This document shows positions 15,793-25,837 of a DNA stretch of 64,000 bases, one piece after another (position 1 is the stretch's first letter; each line of letters starts with the position of its first letter). The stretch is from Arthrobacter globiformis (lineage in GTDB: Bacteria > Actinomycetota > Actinomycetes > Actinomycetales > Micrococcaceae): NCBI RefSeq assembly GCF_030817195.1, contig NZ_JAUSYZ010000001.1, positions 558,001 to 622,000 of the forward strand. Reading direction: 5' to 3'. A model generated the notes under the pieces. It was not told where the DNA came from. It made no database searches and worked only from the letters and a program-made list of their open reading frames with translations. The position numbers and the translations under genes were made by a program.

Positions 15793-18332
15793 ATGCCATC
15801 CAAACCATCAAGTCCCGCCAAGCGGACGTGCACGCTCGTGCTTGCCGGGTCCCTGACGGCTGCTCTGCTGTCACTGACGCCGGCCATCGGCGCCAATGCC
15901 GAGTCTGCCCAGAACCGGACCATCAGCATCGACACCGCCGGCTCCGGGCCTTCGATCGATTCGACCATGTACGGAGCCTTCTACGAGGACATCAACCAGG
16001 GCGCCGACGGCGGCATCTACGCGGAGCTCGTCCAGAACCGGTCGTTTGAGTTCAACTCCGCCGACAACCGCACCTACAGCCCGATGACCGCCTGGGAAAC
16101 CCTGAAGCGGGGCAGCGACGGAACGGTCGCCGTCGTCAATGACAACAACCGGCTGAACGAAAACAACCGGAACTACCTGCTGGTCGAAGCCACCAGCGCG
16201 GGCGCCGGAACCGGCGCCGGGGTGGGCGTGCGCAACAGCGGATGGAACGCCGGGCAAAAGCTTGAGGCGCACAAAAAGTACAACTACTCGGTGTGGGCGC
16301 GCACGTCCAACCCTGCGGGATCAACCCTGGCCGTGACGCTGGAGACGCCCGAAGGCACCCGTCTGGACATCGCCGCCATCAAGGTCAAGGGTGACCGCTG
16401 GGCCAAGTACGAGGTGACTCTCTCGCCCAAGTCCTCCACGGGCGCCGGCCGGCTCACGACCCTCGTCCAGGGCACCGGCACGGTCCGGCTCGACATGGTG
16501 TCGCTGTTCCCCAAGGACACCTGGAACGGCAGGGAAAACGGCCTCCGTAAGGACCTTGCCGAGAAGATCAACGACCTGCACCCCGGATTCCTGCGCTTCC
16601 CCGGCGGCTGCATCGTCAACACCGGAAGCTATGACACCTACTCGGCCCCCAACTACACACGGGCCCGCACCTACCAGTGGAAAGACACCATCGGGCCGGT
16701 GGAACAGCGTCCGGCGAACCGGAACTTCTGGGGCTACAACCAGACCTACGGCCTGGGCTACATGGAGTACTTCCAGTGGGCCGAGGACATGGGAGCCGCC
16801 CCCGTGCCGGTGGTGCCGGTGGGCGTGACCGGCTGCGGCGACAACAACCAGGCCCCGGACCAGGCAACGCTTGACCGCTACATCCAGGACACCCTGGACC
16901 TGATCGAGTTCGCCAACGGCGACGCCAGCACCGAGTGGGGCGCCAAGCGCATCGCCTACGGCCATCCGGCACCGTACAACCTCGACCGCATTTCCCTGGG
17001 CAACGAGGAGTACAAGCCGGAGTTCAAGCAGTACTTCACCCAGTTCTACAACGCCGTCCGCAAGGCCCACCCGGAGATCAAGATCATCGGAAACACCGGC
17101 CCGTTCAGCCAGGGTCCCGAATTCGACGACCTGGCCAAATTCAACGCCGACACCGGCGTCGACCTCGTTGACGAGCACTACTACAACGACCCCTCCTGGT
17201 TCCTGAACAACAACCACCGCTACGACTCCTACGACCGCAACAGCTACAAGGTCTTCCTCGGCGAGTACGCCTCCCGCGGAAACAAGCCCGACAACGCACT
17301 GGCCGAAGCCTCCTACATGACCGGCCTCGAGCGGAATGCGGACGTGGTCAAGATGGCGTCCTATGCGCCGCTGATCGCGAACGAAGCGAACACGCAGTGG
17401 AGCCCGGACATGATGTTCTTCAACGGCACGTCCGTGCGCACCACCCCCAACTACGAGGTCCAGAAGCTGTTCATGAACAACGTCGGCAACCAGGTGGTGC
17501 CGAGCAGGCAGGACAACCCGGCCTCCACCGTCGTGCCGATTTCCGGCAAGATCGGCCTGTCCACGTGGGCCACCTCCGCCCGCTACGACGACGTCAAGGT
17601 CACCGGCCAGGACGGCGCAACCCTGTTCAGCGACGACTTCTCCGGAACCGCCGCGGCCTGGACCGGCAACGGTACCGGATCCTGGTCCATCCAGGACGGC
17701 GGCTACGTCCAGTCCAGCACCACCGCCCAGAACACCATGGTGACCGCCGGCAGCGCTGACTGGAGCAACTACACGCTCAGCACCAAGGCAACCAAGCTGG
17801 CCGGTTCCGAAGGATTCCTCGTCTCTTTCGGCGTCAAGGACACCGGAAACTACTTCTGGTGGAACCTGGGCGGCTGGAACAACTCCAAGTCCGTCGTCGA
17901 AAAGGCCGTCAACGGTGGCAAGACGAACGTCATCGAAAAGAACACCGTGATCCAGACTGGACATGAATACGACATCCGGATCGAGGTTACCGGGCGCACG
18001 GCCAAGCTCTCTACCTGGACGGAGTCCTGTGGGGCACGGTGGACGACACGCAGGCCGATCCCGTCTACTCCGTAGTCACCAAGGACACCAAGTCCGGCGA
18101 CACCATCGTGAAGGTGGTCAACACGAAGGCCGACAAGACGCCGGTGGACATCAAGGTGGCGGGTGCAGCCAACATCAGCACCACGGCCGCGGTAACCACC
18201 CTGACCCAGACCGCTGACGGGCAAAACCTGGCCCCGGCGTCGAGCACCTTCAACGGAGCCGGGACGGCGTTCACCTATGAGTTCGAGCCCAAGTCGGTGA
18301 CCTTCATCCGGCTCGCCGCAGCCCGCAAGTAG
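15793..18332 (+). pseudogene. GH51 alpha-L-arabinofuranosidase, secreted, with a 2-bp frameshift near the C-terminus
   Basis: The N-terminal frame runs 15793-18075 (760 codons); the C-terminal part continues in another frame to 18332. The protein has a Sec signal (about 1-36), an N-terminal segment, a carbohydrate-binding jelly roll (about 75-240), and a TIM barrel with the GH51 acid/base Glu405 in LGNEEYKP and nucleophile Glu491 in FLGEYAS. A jelly-roll insert (about 600-740) interrupts the C-terminal beta-sandwich. At 18006-18012 the sequence has CTCTCT where CTCT would keep frame; removing one CT gives TAKLYLDGVLWG and then a normal C-terminus, total 845 residues. The catalytic barrel is untouched, so even the truncated product could fold in part, but the final beta-sandwich strands would be lost. 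Expected role: release of alpha-L-arabinofuranose outside the cell. Confidence 0.88.
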
Positions 18333-18360
18333 GCAGCACACCAAAGCCACGGCTTTGACC

Positions 18361-18397
18361 GGGAAGGCCCGGCTGGATTGCACAGCCGGGCCTTCCC
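18361..18397 (+). terminator. Terminator after GH51
   Basis: Perfect 14-bp stem (GGGAAGGCCCGGCT at 18361-18374 and its complement at 18384-18397), 9-nt loop, then CTTTA. It lies 28 bp after the GH51 stop and 31 bp before the GH127 start, so GH127 may need its own promoter or read-through. Confidence 0.8.
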
Positions 18398-18428
18398 CTT
18401 TACCCGGAACATTCCCCCAGGAGATCCA

Positions 18429-21400
18429 ATGACGAATCACGTGTCCAGACGAAACATTCTTCGGCTTGGGGCTGCCGCGGCCGCCCTGCCCTGGCTGCCA
18501 TCGCTTGCCTCCGCAGCCGCGACGGCCGCGGAGGGCCCGACGACCAATGCACTCGCCGCCGCGGCGGCGGCCGTCCGTCCCTTCAAGCTGTCCGACGTGA
18601 GCCTGGGGCCAGGGGTGTTCGGCCGGAAACGTGAGCTGATCCTGAACTTCGCCCGCGGGTACGACGAGCGTCGCTACGTCAACGTCTTCCGCGCCAACGC
18701 CGGCCTGCGGCCGCTCGACGGGGTGGTTCCGCTGCCGGCGGGAGGCTGGGAAGGGCTCGACGGCGAGGCGAACGGCAACCTGCGCGGGCACTTCACCGGG
18801 CACCACATGTCCATGCTTGCCCAGGCGTATGCGGGCACGGGGGAGGAGGCCTTCGGAACCAAGCTACGGAACCTGGTGGGGTCCCTGCACGAATGCCGGC
18901 AGGCGCTCGCCCGGGAGCCCACCATCCAGACCGTTGCCGGACGCCTGCCCGGGACCGCCGTCGACATTGCCCGGGGTTCCTACATGCACGGCCAGCTCCC
19001 CGCGGGCACCCTTGACGGGCTGGCGGCCATGACCTTCGCCGCGTGGGTGCGCCCGACGGCGGCGGCGAACTGGGCGCGCATCTTCGACTTCGGCAACGAC
19101 ACCAAAACGTACGCCTTCCTCGCCCAGCGCGACGGCGCCGGGCTGCCGCGGTTCGCCATCACACGGAACTTTGCCGGGGGTGAGCAGACAATCGTGGGCA
19201 CTGCCCCGCTGCCGGTCAACGAGTGGAGCCACGTTGCGGTCACCCTGGACGGCCAGGCCGGAACGCTGTACGTCAACGGAAAGCAGGCCGGCAGGAACGC
19301 TGCCCTGACCCTGACCCCGGCCCTGCTGGGAAGCCTCGCCAACGTGTGGCTTGGCCGGTCGCAGTACAACGATCCCAACTTCCCCGGCGCCTACCAGGAC
19401 GTGAACATCTGGTCCTCCGCGCTGACCGCCGGGCAGATCGGCGAGCTGGCGGCAGCCCGCGCGTCGGGCACTTCGGCGGGGAACGGCGACGTCCTCTCCC
19501 TCGCCTGCAGCGAAACCAGCGGAAACGTGCTGGCCGATGCCTCCGGGAAGGGCCGGCATGCAGCGCTCCGGCGCACCTGGGGCGTGCCCAGCCATCCCGG
19601 ATTCCTCGCTGCCTACCCGGAGACCCAGTTCATCGAGCTGGAGAGCAGGACCACGCCGGACTACTTCCGCGTCTGGGCTCCCTATTACACCGCGCACAAG
19701 ATCCTGAAGGGTCTCCTCGATGCCTACACCGCTACCGCGGAACCAAAGGCGCTGGACCTGGCAACCGGGCTCTGCGACTGGATGCACTCGCGGCTGAGCA
19801 AACTCACGCCGGCAGTACGCCAGCGGATGTGGGGAATCTTCTCCAGCGGCGAATACGGCGGCGTCGTGGAAGCCATCCTGGAGACCTACGGGCACTCGGG
19901 CAAGCCGGAGCACCTGGAGCTCGCCAAGTACTTCGATCTCGACTCCCTCATTGATGCGTGCGCCCAGAACAAGGACGTCCTCGCCGGGCTGCACGCCAAC
20001 CAGCACATCCCGATCTTCACTGGTCTGGTGCTGATGTATAACGCGACCGGGGAGGAGCGGTACCTCACCGCGGCCCGCAACTTCTGGACCATGGTGGTGC
20101 CCACGCGCATGTTCAGCATCGGCGGGACCAGCCAGGGCGAGTTCTGGAAGGAACGGGACCGGGTCGCGGCCACCCTGAACGCGACCGACGCCGAATCCTG
20201 CTGCGCCTACAACATGCTCAAGCTGTCCCGCGAGCTGTTCTTCAGGGAGCAGAACCCCGCGTACATGGACTATTACGAGCGGGCACTTTTCAACCAGGTC
20301 CTCGGGTCCAAGCAGGACAAGGAAAGCGCGGAGCTGCCGCTGGCCACCTACTTCATCGGCCTGCAGCCGGGCGCCGTCCGCGACTTCACGCCCAAGCAGG
20401 GCACCACGTGCTGCGAGGGCACCGGCCTCGAGTCGGCCACGAAGTACCAGGATTCGGTCTACTTCACCGCCCATGACGACAGCGCGCTCTACGTCAACCT
20501 CTACATGCCGTCCACGCTCCGGTGGGCTGCGAAGAACGTTACGGTCACCCAGCAGACCTCCTACCCCTTCGAGCAGCGCACAACCCTGCAGGTTGCGGGC
20601 TCCGGACAGTTCGAGCTCCGGCTGCGGGTCCCGGCGTGGGCCACCGCCGGCTTCACCGTCCGGGTCAATGGTGCAGTAACGGAGGCAGCGGCCACCGCTG
20701 CTGTCCCGGCCACGCCGGGCACCTACCTCAGCATCGCCAGGGCCTGGAAGAACGGGGACACCGTGGACGTCGAGATGCCGTTCACCCTCCGCGCCGAGCG
20801 GGCCCTGGACGACCCGTCCGTGCAGACCCTCATGTACGGGCCGGTGCACCTCGTGGCGCGCGACGCCCGCACGAATCTTCTCCCGTTCAGCCTTTACGGG
20901 ACGGCCAGACTCAACGGCGATCTCGCCCCGGCTCTCCGGCCGGTCGCGGGCAAGCCCCTGCACTTCACCCTCGCCGGCGTCGAACTGGCACCCTTCCTCG
21001 AGGGAACCGAGGATGCCTTCCACTCGTACTTCCGGCGCGCCGAGCCGTCCGTGGTGTTCGGCGGCGTGGACTCCGGCGTGGCCAACCCGGCGCGGGCCAA
21101 CAAGATTACGCTCCTCGACGACGTCTGGCAGTCAGCACCGTTCGCCAACAAGCCGGAGCTGCTTCGGCGCGCGGCCCAGGTGACGGAGGCGTGGGTCTCC
21201 GAGGGCTCGCTCAGCCGCGCGGACGCAGACCGGATCTATGGTGCAGCCCAGCGGGCCGCGTTCGGCAGCCCCGAAAGCGAGATCGACGACCTGCAGCAGA
21301 TTGCGGCGGCTGCGCTGGCGGCCGGCCGGATCACGGCGGAAACCGGCGACATGCTCGGCGCCCGGCTGAAATCGGCCAGCAAAGCGCTCGCCCAGAAAAC

Positions 21401-21524
21401 CACGGCCAAGGCCGTGCACTATCTCGGGCAGTACATCGACGGCGCCACCCGGGATATTGCCGACCAGTCGCTGCGGGACCTGCTGGTCAGCGGCGCGCAG
21501 GCGCTGGTAGCCAGGCTGAACTAA
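18429..21524 (+). CDS. GH127-type beta-L-arabinofuranosidase with LamG-like domain inserted in the catalytic domain
   Basis: A 1031-residue secreted enzyme. Start: the ATG after AGGAG, giving a twin-arginine signal (SRRNILRLG, then an Ala-rich core). The GH127 all-helical barrel begins around residue 45 (VRPFKLSDVSLGPGVF) and continues through the typical VWAPYYTAHKILKGLLDAY. The metal/catalytic set known from HypBA1 is present: Glu589-x-Cys591 (ESCC) and the Cys661-Cys662 pair (TTCCEGTG), the first of which should be the nucleophile. Between about residues 165 and 385 sits a concanavalin/LamG-like jelly roll (MTFAAWVRP, EWSHVAVTLDGQAGTLYVNG), inserted into a loop of the barrel. The C-terminal 200 residues include beta-sandwich and a helical tail. 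Expected role: cleavage of beta-L-arabinofuranosides, as found on plant glycoproteins and some arabinans. It lies 96 bp after GH51. Confidence 0.88.
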   Translation: MTNHVSRRNILRLGAAAAALPWLPSLASAAATAAEGPTTNALAAAAAAVRPFKLSDVSLGPGVFGRKRELILNFARGYDERRYVNVFRANAGLRPLDGVVPLPAGGWEGLDGEANGNLRGHFTGHHMSMLAQAYAGTGEEAFGTKLRNLVGSLHECRQALAREPTIQTVAGRLPGTAVDIARGSYMHGQLPAGTLDGLAAMTFAAWVRPTAAANWARIFDFGNDTKTYAFLAQRDGAGLPRFAITRNFAGGEQTIVGTAPLPVNEWSHVAVTLDGQAGTLYVNGKQAGRNAALTLTPALLGSLANVWLGRSQYNDPNFPGAYQDVNIWSSALTAGQIGELAAARASGTSAGNGDVLSLACSETSGNVLADASGKGRHAALRRTWGVPSHPGFLAAYPETQFIELESRTTPDYFRVWAPYYTAHKILKGLLDAYTATAEPKALDLATGLCDWMHSRLSKLTPAVRQRMWGIFSSGEYGGVVEAILETYGHSGKPEHLELAKYFDLDSLIDACAQNKDVLAGLHANQHIPIFTGLVLMYNATGEERYLTAARNFWTMVVPTRMFSIGGTSQGEFWKERDRVAATLNATDAESCCAYNMLKLSRELFFREQNPAYMDYYERALFNQVLGSKQDKESAELPLATYFIGLQPGAVRDFTPKQGTTCCEGTGLESATKYQDSVYFTAHDDSALYVNLYMPSTLRWAAKNVTVTQQTSYPFEQRTTLQVAGSGQFELRLRVPAWATAGFTVRVNGAVTEAAATAAVPATPGTYLSIARAWKNGDTVDVEMPFTLRAERALDDPSVQTLMYGPVHLVARDARTNLLPFSLYGTARLNGDLAPALRPVAGKPLHFTLAGVELAPFLEGTEDAFHSYFRRAEPSVVFGGVDSGVANPARANKITLLDDVWQSAPFANKPELLRRAAQVTEAWVSEGSLSRADADRIYGAAQRAAFGSPESEIDDLQQIAAAALAAGRITAETGDMLGARLKSASKALAQKTTAKAVHYLGQYIDGATRDIADQSLRDLLVSGAQALVARLN

Positions 21525-21575
21525 CTTACCCATCAACCATCGCGGCCTCCGGGCCGCCCGAACGAAAGTGTCTCA

Positions 21576-23831
21576 ATGCTCCCTACACACCCACGGGCCC
21601 GCACGGGCCCGGCCATGACGACGGCGGCTGCGCTGGCCGCTTCGGCTGCCCTGGCGCTCGGCGGGCTGGTCGCCGCGGCGCCGGCCCACTCCGCCGTGGA
21701 CGACGGTCTGGTCCTCAAATACAACCTGACTGAAGCCGCCGGGACCGTGGCGGAGGACAGCTCCGGCAACGGACGCAACGGCGTGATCAGCGGTGACGCC
21801 ACCGCGCTGGGCAGTGAAGGGCTGCAGCTCGGGGGCACAAACGCTCACGTCCGGCTCCCGAACGACGTCATGCGCGGGCTCGACTCCATCACCGTCTCCA
21901 CCGACGTAAAGATCGCGGCCGACCAGGGCGCGCCCTACTTCATCTGGGGGATGGGCAACACCACCAGCGGCACCGGGAACGGCTACCTGTTCACCACCGG
22001 CAACGCGTACCGGACGTCCATCGCGAGCGGCAACTGGTCCACCGAGCAGACCCTCAGTGCCAACCGGGACCTGGCGCGCAGCGCCTGGAAGACCATCACC
22101 TACACCCTCAGCGGCGGAACCGCCGTCCTCTACGAGGACGGCACCGAAGTTGCCCGCAAGACCGGCGTCTCCATTACGCCGGGAAGCATTGGGGGAGGAA
22201 CGACGACGGCGAACTACCTTGGGCGGTCGGTCTACAGCGGTGACAAGTACCTCAAGGGGCAGGTCCGGGATTTCCGCATCTACAACCGCGCCCTCTCGGC
22301 AGCCGAGGTTCGCGAGCTCGGCTACGTTTCCCCGGAACAGCGGGTGGCCCTCGACCTGCAGGACCTGTCGCTGGGGGATACCTCCGCCGTGACTGCGCGC
22401 CTGTTGCTGCCCACCACCGGCCCGAACGGCTCGGCTTACACCTGGTCATCCTCGGATCCGGCCACGGTCTCAGCCCAGGGCGCGGTCACCCGCCCGGCTA
22501 ACGGAACCGGAGACAGGACCGTGACGCTGACCGCCACGGCCACCTCAGGTGAGGCGTCGGCGTCGAAAACGTTCACCGTCACGGTGCGGGAAGACATCAG
22601 CGACGACCAGAAGGTCACCGAGGCCGCGGCGGCCCTGAACGTATGGGATGCCGACGCGATCCGGGGGAACATTACCCTTCCCACGGCGGGGCTGCACGGA
22701 ACCAAGGTTGAATGGACGTCGAGCGACGAGTCCGTGGTCACTGCCACCGGCGAGGTGACGCGGCCGGCCTACGAAAGCGAGCAGGCCAGGCTCAACCTGC
22801 ACGCCACTGTTTCCCTTGGCAAGACCAAGGCCAGGAAGAAGTTCCGGGTGACGGTGCTGCCGCTGCCCAAAGCCGAGGCCAAGGAAGGCTACGCCTTCGC
22901 CTACTTCACCGGCAACGACCTCGCTGGCGAGAACATCTACATGGCCGCCAGCCGCGGCAACGACGCGCTCAAGTGGGACGAGCTGAACGGCGGAAAGCCC
23001 GTCCTCAAGTCCGGGCTCGGCACCAAGGGCCTGCGCGACCCGTTCATCATCCGATCCCCGGAAGGCGACAAGTTCTACATGATCGCCACGGACCTCTCCA
23101 TCGGCAGCGGCACCAGCTGGGACTCCTCCCAGCGCCAGGGCAGCCAGTACATCGAGGTCTGGGAATCGACCGACCTGGTCACCTGGTCCGGGCAGCGGCA
23201 TGTGAAGGTCTCGCCGGACACCGCGGGGAACACCTGGGCTCCGGAAGCCCACTACGACGAGAAGATCGGCGCCTACGTCGTGTACTGGGCCTCCAAGCTC
23301 TACGCCGACAACGACCCCAACCACACCGGCGGCACCTACAACAAGATGATGTACTCCACCACCCGGGACTTCCGGACCTTCACCGAGGCCAAGGTATGGA
23401 ATGACCCGGGCAACTCGGTCATTGACTCCACCGTCATCAAGGAGGGCGACACGTTTTACCGGTTCACCAAGGACGAGGGCCGTGTCTCCGGTTGCCTGGA
23501 CATCATGCAGGAAAAGTCCAAGGACCTGCTGGCCGTTGACCTGCCTGCCACGAACCCCCGCAACTGGTCGCTGATGGGCAACTGCATCGGCAAGAACGCC
23601 GGAACGGGCGGCGTGGAAGGGCCCACCGTCTTCAAATCGAACACCGAGGAGAAGTACTACCTGTTCGTCGACGAATTCGGCGGCCGCGGCTACATCCCGC
23701 TGGAAAGCACCAGCCTGGAAAACCCCAACTGGAAGCTGTCCACCAACTACGAGCTGCCCCGCGCACCGCGCCACGGCACCGTCCTGCCCGTCACCAAGAC
23801 GGAGCTGGAGCGCCTGCACAGCCAGCTGTGA
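21576..23831 (+). CDS. Secreted GH43-family glycoside hydrolase with LamG and two Ig-like domains
   Basis: A 751-residue secreted protein. Signal peptide about 1-40 (an ATG at 21615 is an alternative start). Domains in order: LamG-type jelly roll (about 45-245; LVLKYNLTEAAGTVAEDSSG), two atrophied bacterial Ig-like domains (about 250-340 and 345-430; YTWSSSDPATVS and VEWTSSDESVVT), then a GH43 beta-propeller from about 435. In the propeller the base Asp is in LRDPFII, the modulating Asp in VIDSTVIK, and the acid Glu in GVEGPTVFK; NTWAPEAHYDEKIGAYVVYW is the typical blade motif. This LamG-Ig-GH43 order is common in actinobacterial arabinan- or arabinogalactan-active enzymes. It is 51 bp after GH127 and probably in the same transcript. 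Substrate linkage is not readable. Confidence 0.88.
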   Translation: MLPTHPRARTGPAMTTAAALAASAALALGGLVAAAPAHSAVDDGLVLKYNLTEAAGTVAEDSSGNGRNGVISGDATALGSEGLQLGGTNAHVRLPNDVMRGLDSITVSTDVKIAADQGAPYFIWGMGNTTSGTGNGYLFTTGNAYRTSIASGNWSTEQTLSANRDLARSAWKTITYTLSGGTAVLYEDGTEVARKTGVSITPGSIGGGTTTANYLGRSVYSGDKYLKGQVRDFRIYNRALSAAEVRELGYVSPEQRVALDLQDLSLGDTSAVTARLLLPTTGPNGSAYTWSSSDPATVSAQGAVTRPANGTGDRTVTLTATATSGEASASKTFTVTVREDISDDQKVTEAAAALNVWDADAIRGNITLPTAGLHGTKVEWTSSDESVVTATGEVTRPAYESEQARLNLHATVSLGKTKARKKFRVTVLPLPKAEAKEGYAFAYFTGNDLAGENIYMAASRGNDALKWDELNGGKPVLKSGLGTKGLRDPFIIRSPEGDKFYMIATDLSIGSGTSWDSSQRQGSQYIEVWESTDLVTWSGQRHVKVSPDTAGNTWAPEAHYDEKIGAYVVYWASKLYADNDPNHTGGTYNKMMYSTTRDFRTFTEAKVWNDPGNSVIDSTVIKEGDTFYRFTKDEGRVSGCLDIMQEKSKDLLAVDLPATNPRNWSLMGNCIGKNAGTGGVEGPTVFKSNTEEKYYLFVDEFGGRGYIPLESTSLENPNWKLSTNYELPRAPRHGTVLPVTKTELERLHSQL

Positions 23832-23848
23832 TTCTGCTCTGATTCGGC

Positions 23849-23896
23849 AAAAGGACAGGGGGCTTCGCCGATGCCGGCGAGGCCCCCGTGCCCTTT
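23849..23896 (+). terminator. Probable terminator after the GH127-GH43 unit
   Basis: Imperfect stem: AAAGGACAGGGGGC pairs with GCCCCCGTGCCCTTT with one bulge, with an inner CGCCG/CGGCG stem in the loop, followed by ACCTTTTAG. It lies 18 bp past the stop of the GH43 gene. Confidence 0.65.
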
Positions 23897-24033
23897 ACCT
23901 TTTAGTGTCCTTCACCGCCTCGCCTGGGCTGTTGAGCCCAACGTGCCCGGCAGCCGCTGACTGCGGCTAAACTCCGGGGCGGGCCTACAATCCTTCTATT
24001 GATTTCTGCCGGCTCCCACGCTTTGGAGTTCTA

Positions 24034-24567
24034 ATGATCCGGAAGGCTGTTGCAGGAGACGCTGCCGCCCTTGCTGACTTGGCGGCGGCGACGTTCCCGC
24101 TCGCTTGCCCGCCCGGCTCCTCGCCCGAGGACATTCGGCTCCACCTCAAGCGGACGCTCAGCGAGGACAAATTCGCTGAGTACCTCGCGGACAGCAAAAT
24201 CGCCATCCTGGTGCTGGAACAGGGCGGCCGGCTTGACGGGTACACCCTGCTCGTCGACCGGCAGTCAAAGGACCCCGACGTACTCCGCGCCCTTGGCGCA
24301 CGCCGGTCCATCGAGCTGAGCAAATGCTATGTGCACCCGGACCACCATGGACGGGGCGCAGCCTCCACGCTCATGCAGGCTTCCTTAGACTGGGCTGCGG
24401 ACCAGGGCGCTAAAAGCGTCTGGCTGGGGGTCAACAGCCAGAACGCCAAGGCCATCCGCTTCTACGAGAAGTCGGGCTTCACCAAGGTTGGGACAAAATC
24501 GTTTACCCTGGGCGACTCGGTGGAGAGCGACTTCATTTTGGAGTTCACTCTCCCGGTGAAGGGCTGA
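24034..24567 (+). CDS. GNAT-family N-acetyltransferase
   Basis: A 177-residue protein of the GCN5-related acetyltransferase fold. ATG start with GGAGTT upstream. Motif A, the acetyl-CoA pyrophosphate loop, is in CYVHPDHHGRGAASTLMQ (about residues 103-120), and the following WLGVNSQNAKAIRFYEKSGF is the conserved strand-helix near the C-terminus. The N-terminus MIRKAVAGDAAALADLAAAT is the usual first strand and helix. Its acceptor is unknown. A possible -10 box TACAAT lies at 23986-23991. The 3' end overlaps the convergent MFS gene by 23 bp. Confidence 0.88.
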   Translation: MIRKAVAGDAAALADLAAATFPLACPPGSSPEDIRLHLKRTLSEDKFAEYLADSKIAILVLEQGGRLDGYTLLVDRQSKDPDVLRALGARRSIELSKCYVHPDHHGRGAASTLMQASLDWAADQGAKSVWLGVNSQNAKAIRFYEKSGFTKVGTKSFTLGDSVESDFILEFTLPVKG

Positions 24568-25837
24568 CCACGCCGCCCCTCTGCTGCGCCCGCCGCCTCC
24601 GCGGGAAGGAAGCCAGAAGCTGCTGCCGCATGGTGAGCCGGCTGCTCCGGACCACCACAATCACTGCGAGCAATCCGGTCAGCAGCACGACGGCGCCGCC
24701 CGCGGCAACTGACCAGCGGGCGCCGAACGTGCTGCCGAGCCAGCCCATGAGCGGGGCCCCCAGGGCAGTCCCGCCCTGCAGGGTTGCCAGGTAAAGAGCA
24801 AGCACCCGGCCCCGGTACTGTGGCTCCACGGAGAGCTGGATGCTTGTATTGCAGCTGTTCAGGAACGTCATTGAGGCGAGCCCCACCGGAACCAGAACGG
24901 CGGCGTACAGCCAGAACGACGGCGAGACGCTGCCGACCAGCGTGAAGAAACCCAGGCCCAGTGCTCCGCCGAGCAGGAAGCGCAGCCGGGGGCCGGACCT
25001 GCGGGCTGCCAGCAGGGCTCCGGCCAGTGTCCCGACAGCCATGATGGAGCCCAGGAGTCCGAATTCGCCGGGCCCCATTCCGAATTCCGCCGTGGACATC
25101 AGAGCGTTGGTGATGGGGAAATTCATGCCGAACGCCCCCAGAATGCCCACCAGGACGAGGATCAGCACCAGATCCGGACGCCGGCGCACATAGCCCAGTC
25201 CCTCGGCGACCTGGTGTTTGCTGCGGACTGCCTGCGGGGTGGGGGCCAGCCCCGCTGTGCGGATCCGGGCCAGCGAGATCAGGACGGCGGCGAAGCTGGC
25301 GGCGTTGAGCAGGAAAACGGGTCCGGTGCCAGCCCAGGCGATGAGTACTCCGGCGATCGCAGGTCCCGTCAGTCGGGCAGTGTTGAAGGAAGCGGAATTG
25401 AGGGACACCGCGTTGGCGATGTCGTCCTGTCCCACGAGTTCGGAGACGAAGGACTGGCGTGCGGGCCCGTCAATGGCGCTGGCCAGCCCAAGGCAGAGGG
25501 CGGCTGCGTACACCTGCCACAGCTGCGCCGCGCCGGTAACCACCAGGAGCCCAACGACCAGCCCGCACAGGCCCATGGCCGACTGCGTCCAGAGCAGGAT
25601 CACGCGCTTCCGGTGCCGGTCTGCGAGGACTCCTGCGTAGGGGCCAAGCAGAAGCATGGGGAGGAACTGCAGGGCCGTGGTGATGCCGACGGCCGTGCCG
25701 GAATGGTCCGTGAGGACGGTCAGCACCAGCCAGTCCTGGGCGACCCTCTGCATCCAGGTGCCGATGTTGGACACAAGGGCCCCGCTGGCCCACAGCCGGT
25801 AGTTGGGGTTCTGCAATGCCCGGAAGGTGGTGCTCAC
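24545..25837 (-). CDS. MFS transporter (MFS_3/EntS-like exporter)
   Basis: A 430-residue major facilitator of the group that includes enterobactin exporter EntS and macrolide efflux proteins. Twelve hydrophobic helices are visible. Family motifs: NYRLWASGALVSNIGTWMQ at the first helix, GVLADRHRKRVILLW between helices 2 and 3, and DGPARQSFVSELV with NAVSLNSASFNTARLTGPA in helices 4-5. It starts with GTG in a 4-bp overlap with the MarR gene, so regulator and exporter form one unit. The C-terminal tail is Arg-rich. Likely exports a toxic small molecule; the substrate is unknown. Confidence 0.9.
   Translation of the reverse strand: MSTTFRALQNPNYRLWASGALVSNIGTWMQRVAQDWLVLTVLTDHSGTAVGITTALQFLPMLLLGPYAGVLADRHRKRVILLWTQSAMGLCGLVVGLLVVTGAAQLWQVYAAALCLGLASAIDGPARQSFVSELVGQDDIANAVSLNSASFNTARLTGPAIAGVLIAWAGTGPVFLLNAASFAAVLISLARIRTAGLAPTPQAVRSKHQVAEGLGYVRRRPDLVLILVLVGILGAFGMNFPITNALMSTAEFGMGPGEFGLLGSIMAVGTLAGALLAARRSGPRLRFLLGGALGLGFFTLVGSVSPSFWLYAAVLVPVGLASMTFLNSCNTSIQLSVEPQYRGRVLALYLATLQGGTALGAPLMGWLGSTFGARWSVAAGGAVVLLTGLLAVIVVVRSSRLTMRQQLLASFPRRRRAQQRGGVVSPSPGE

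Noticed and set aside
18864..21023. 719-codon - strand frame opposite GH127
   Set aside because: Antisense shadow; GH127 motifs, signal peptide and ribosome site are all on the + strand.
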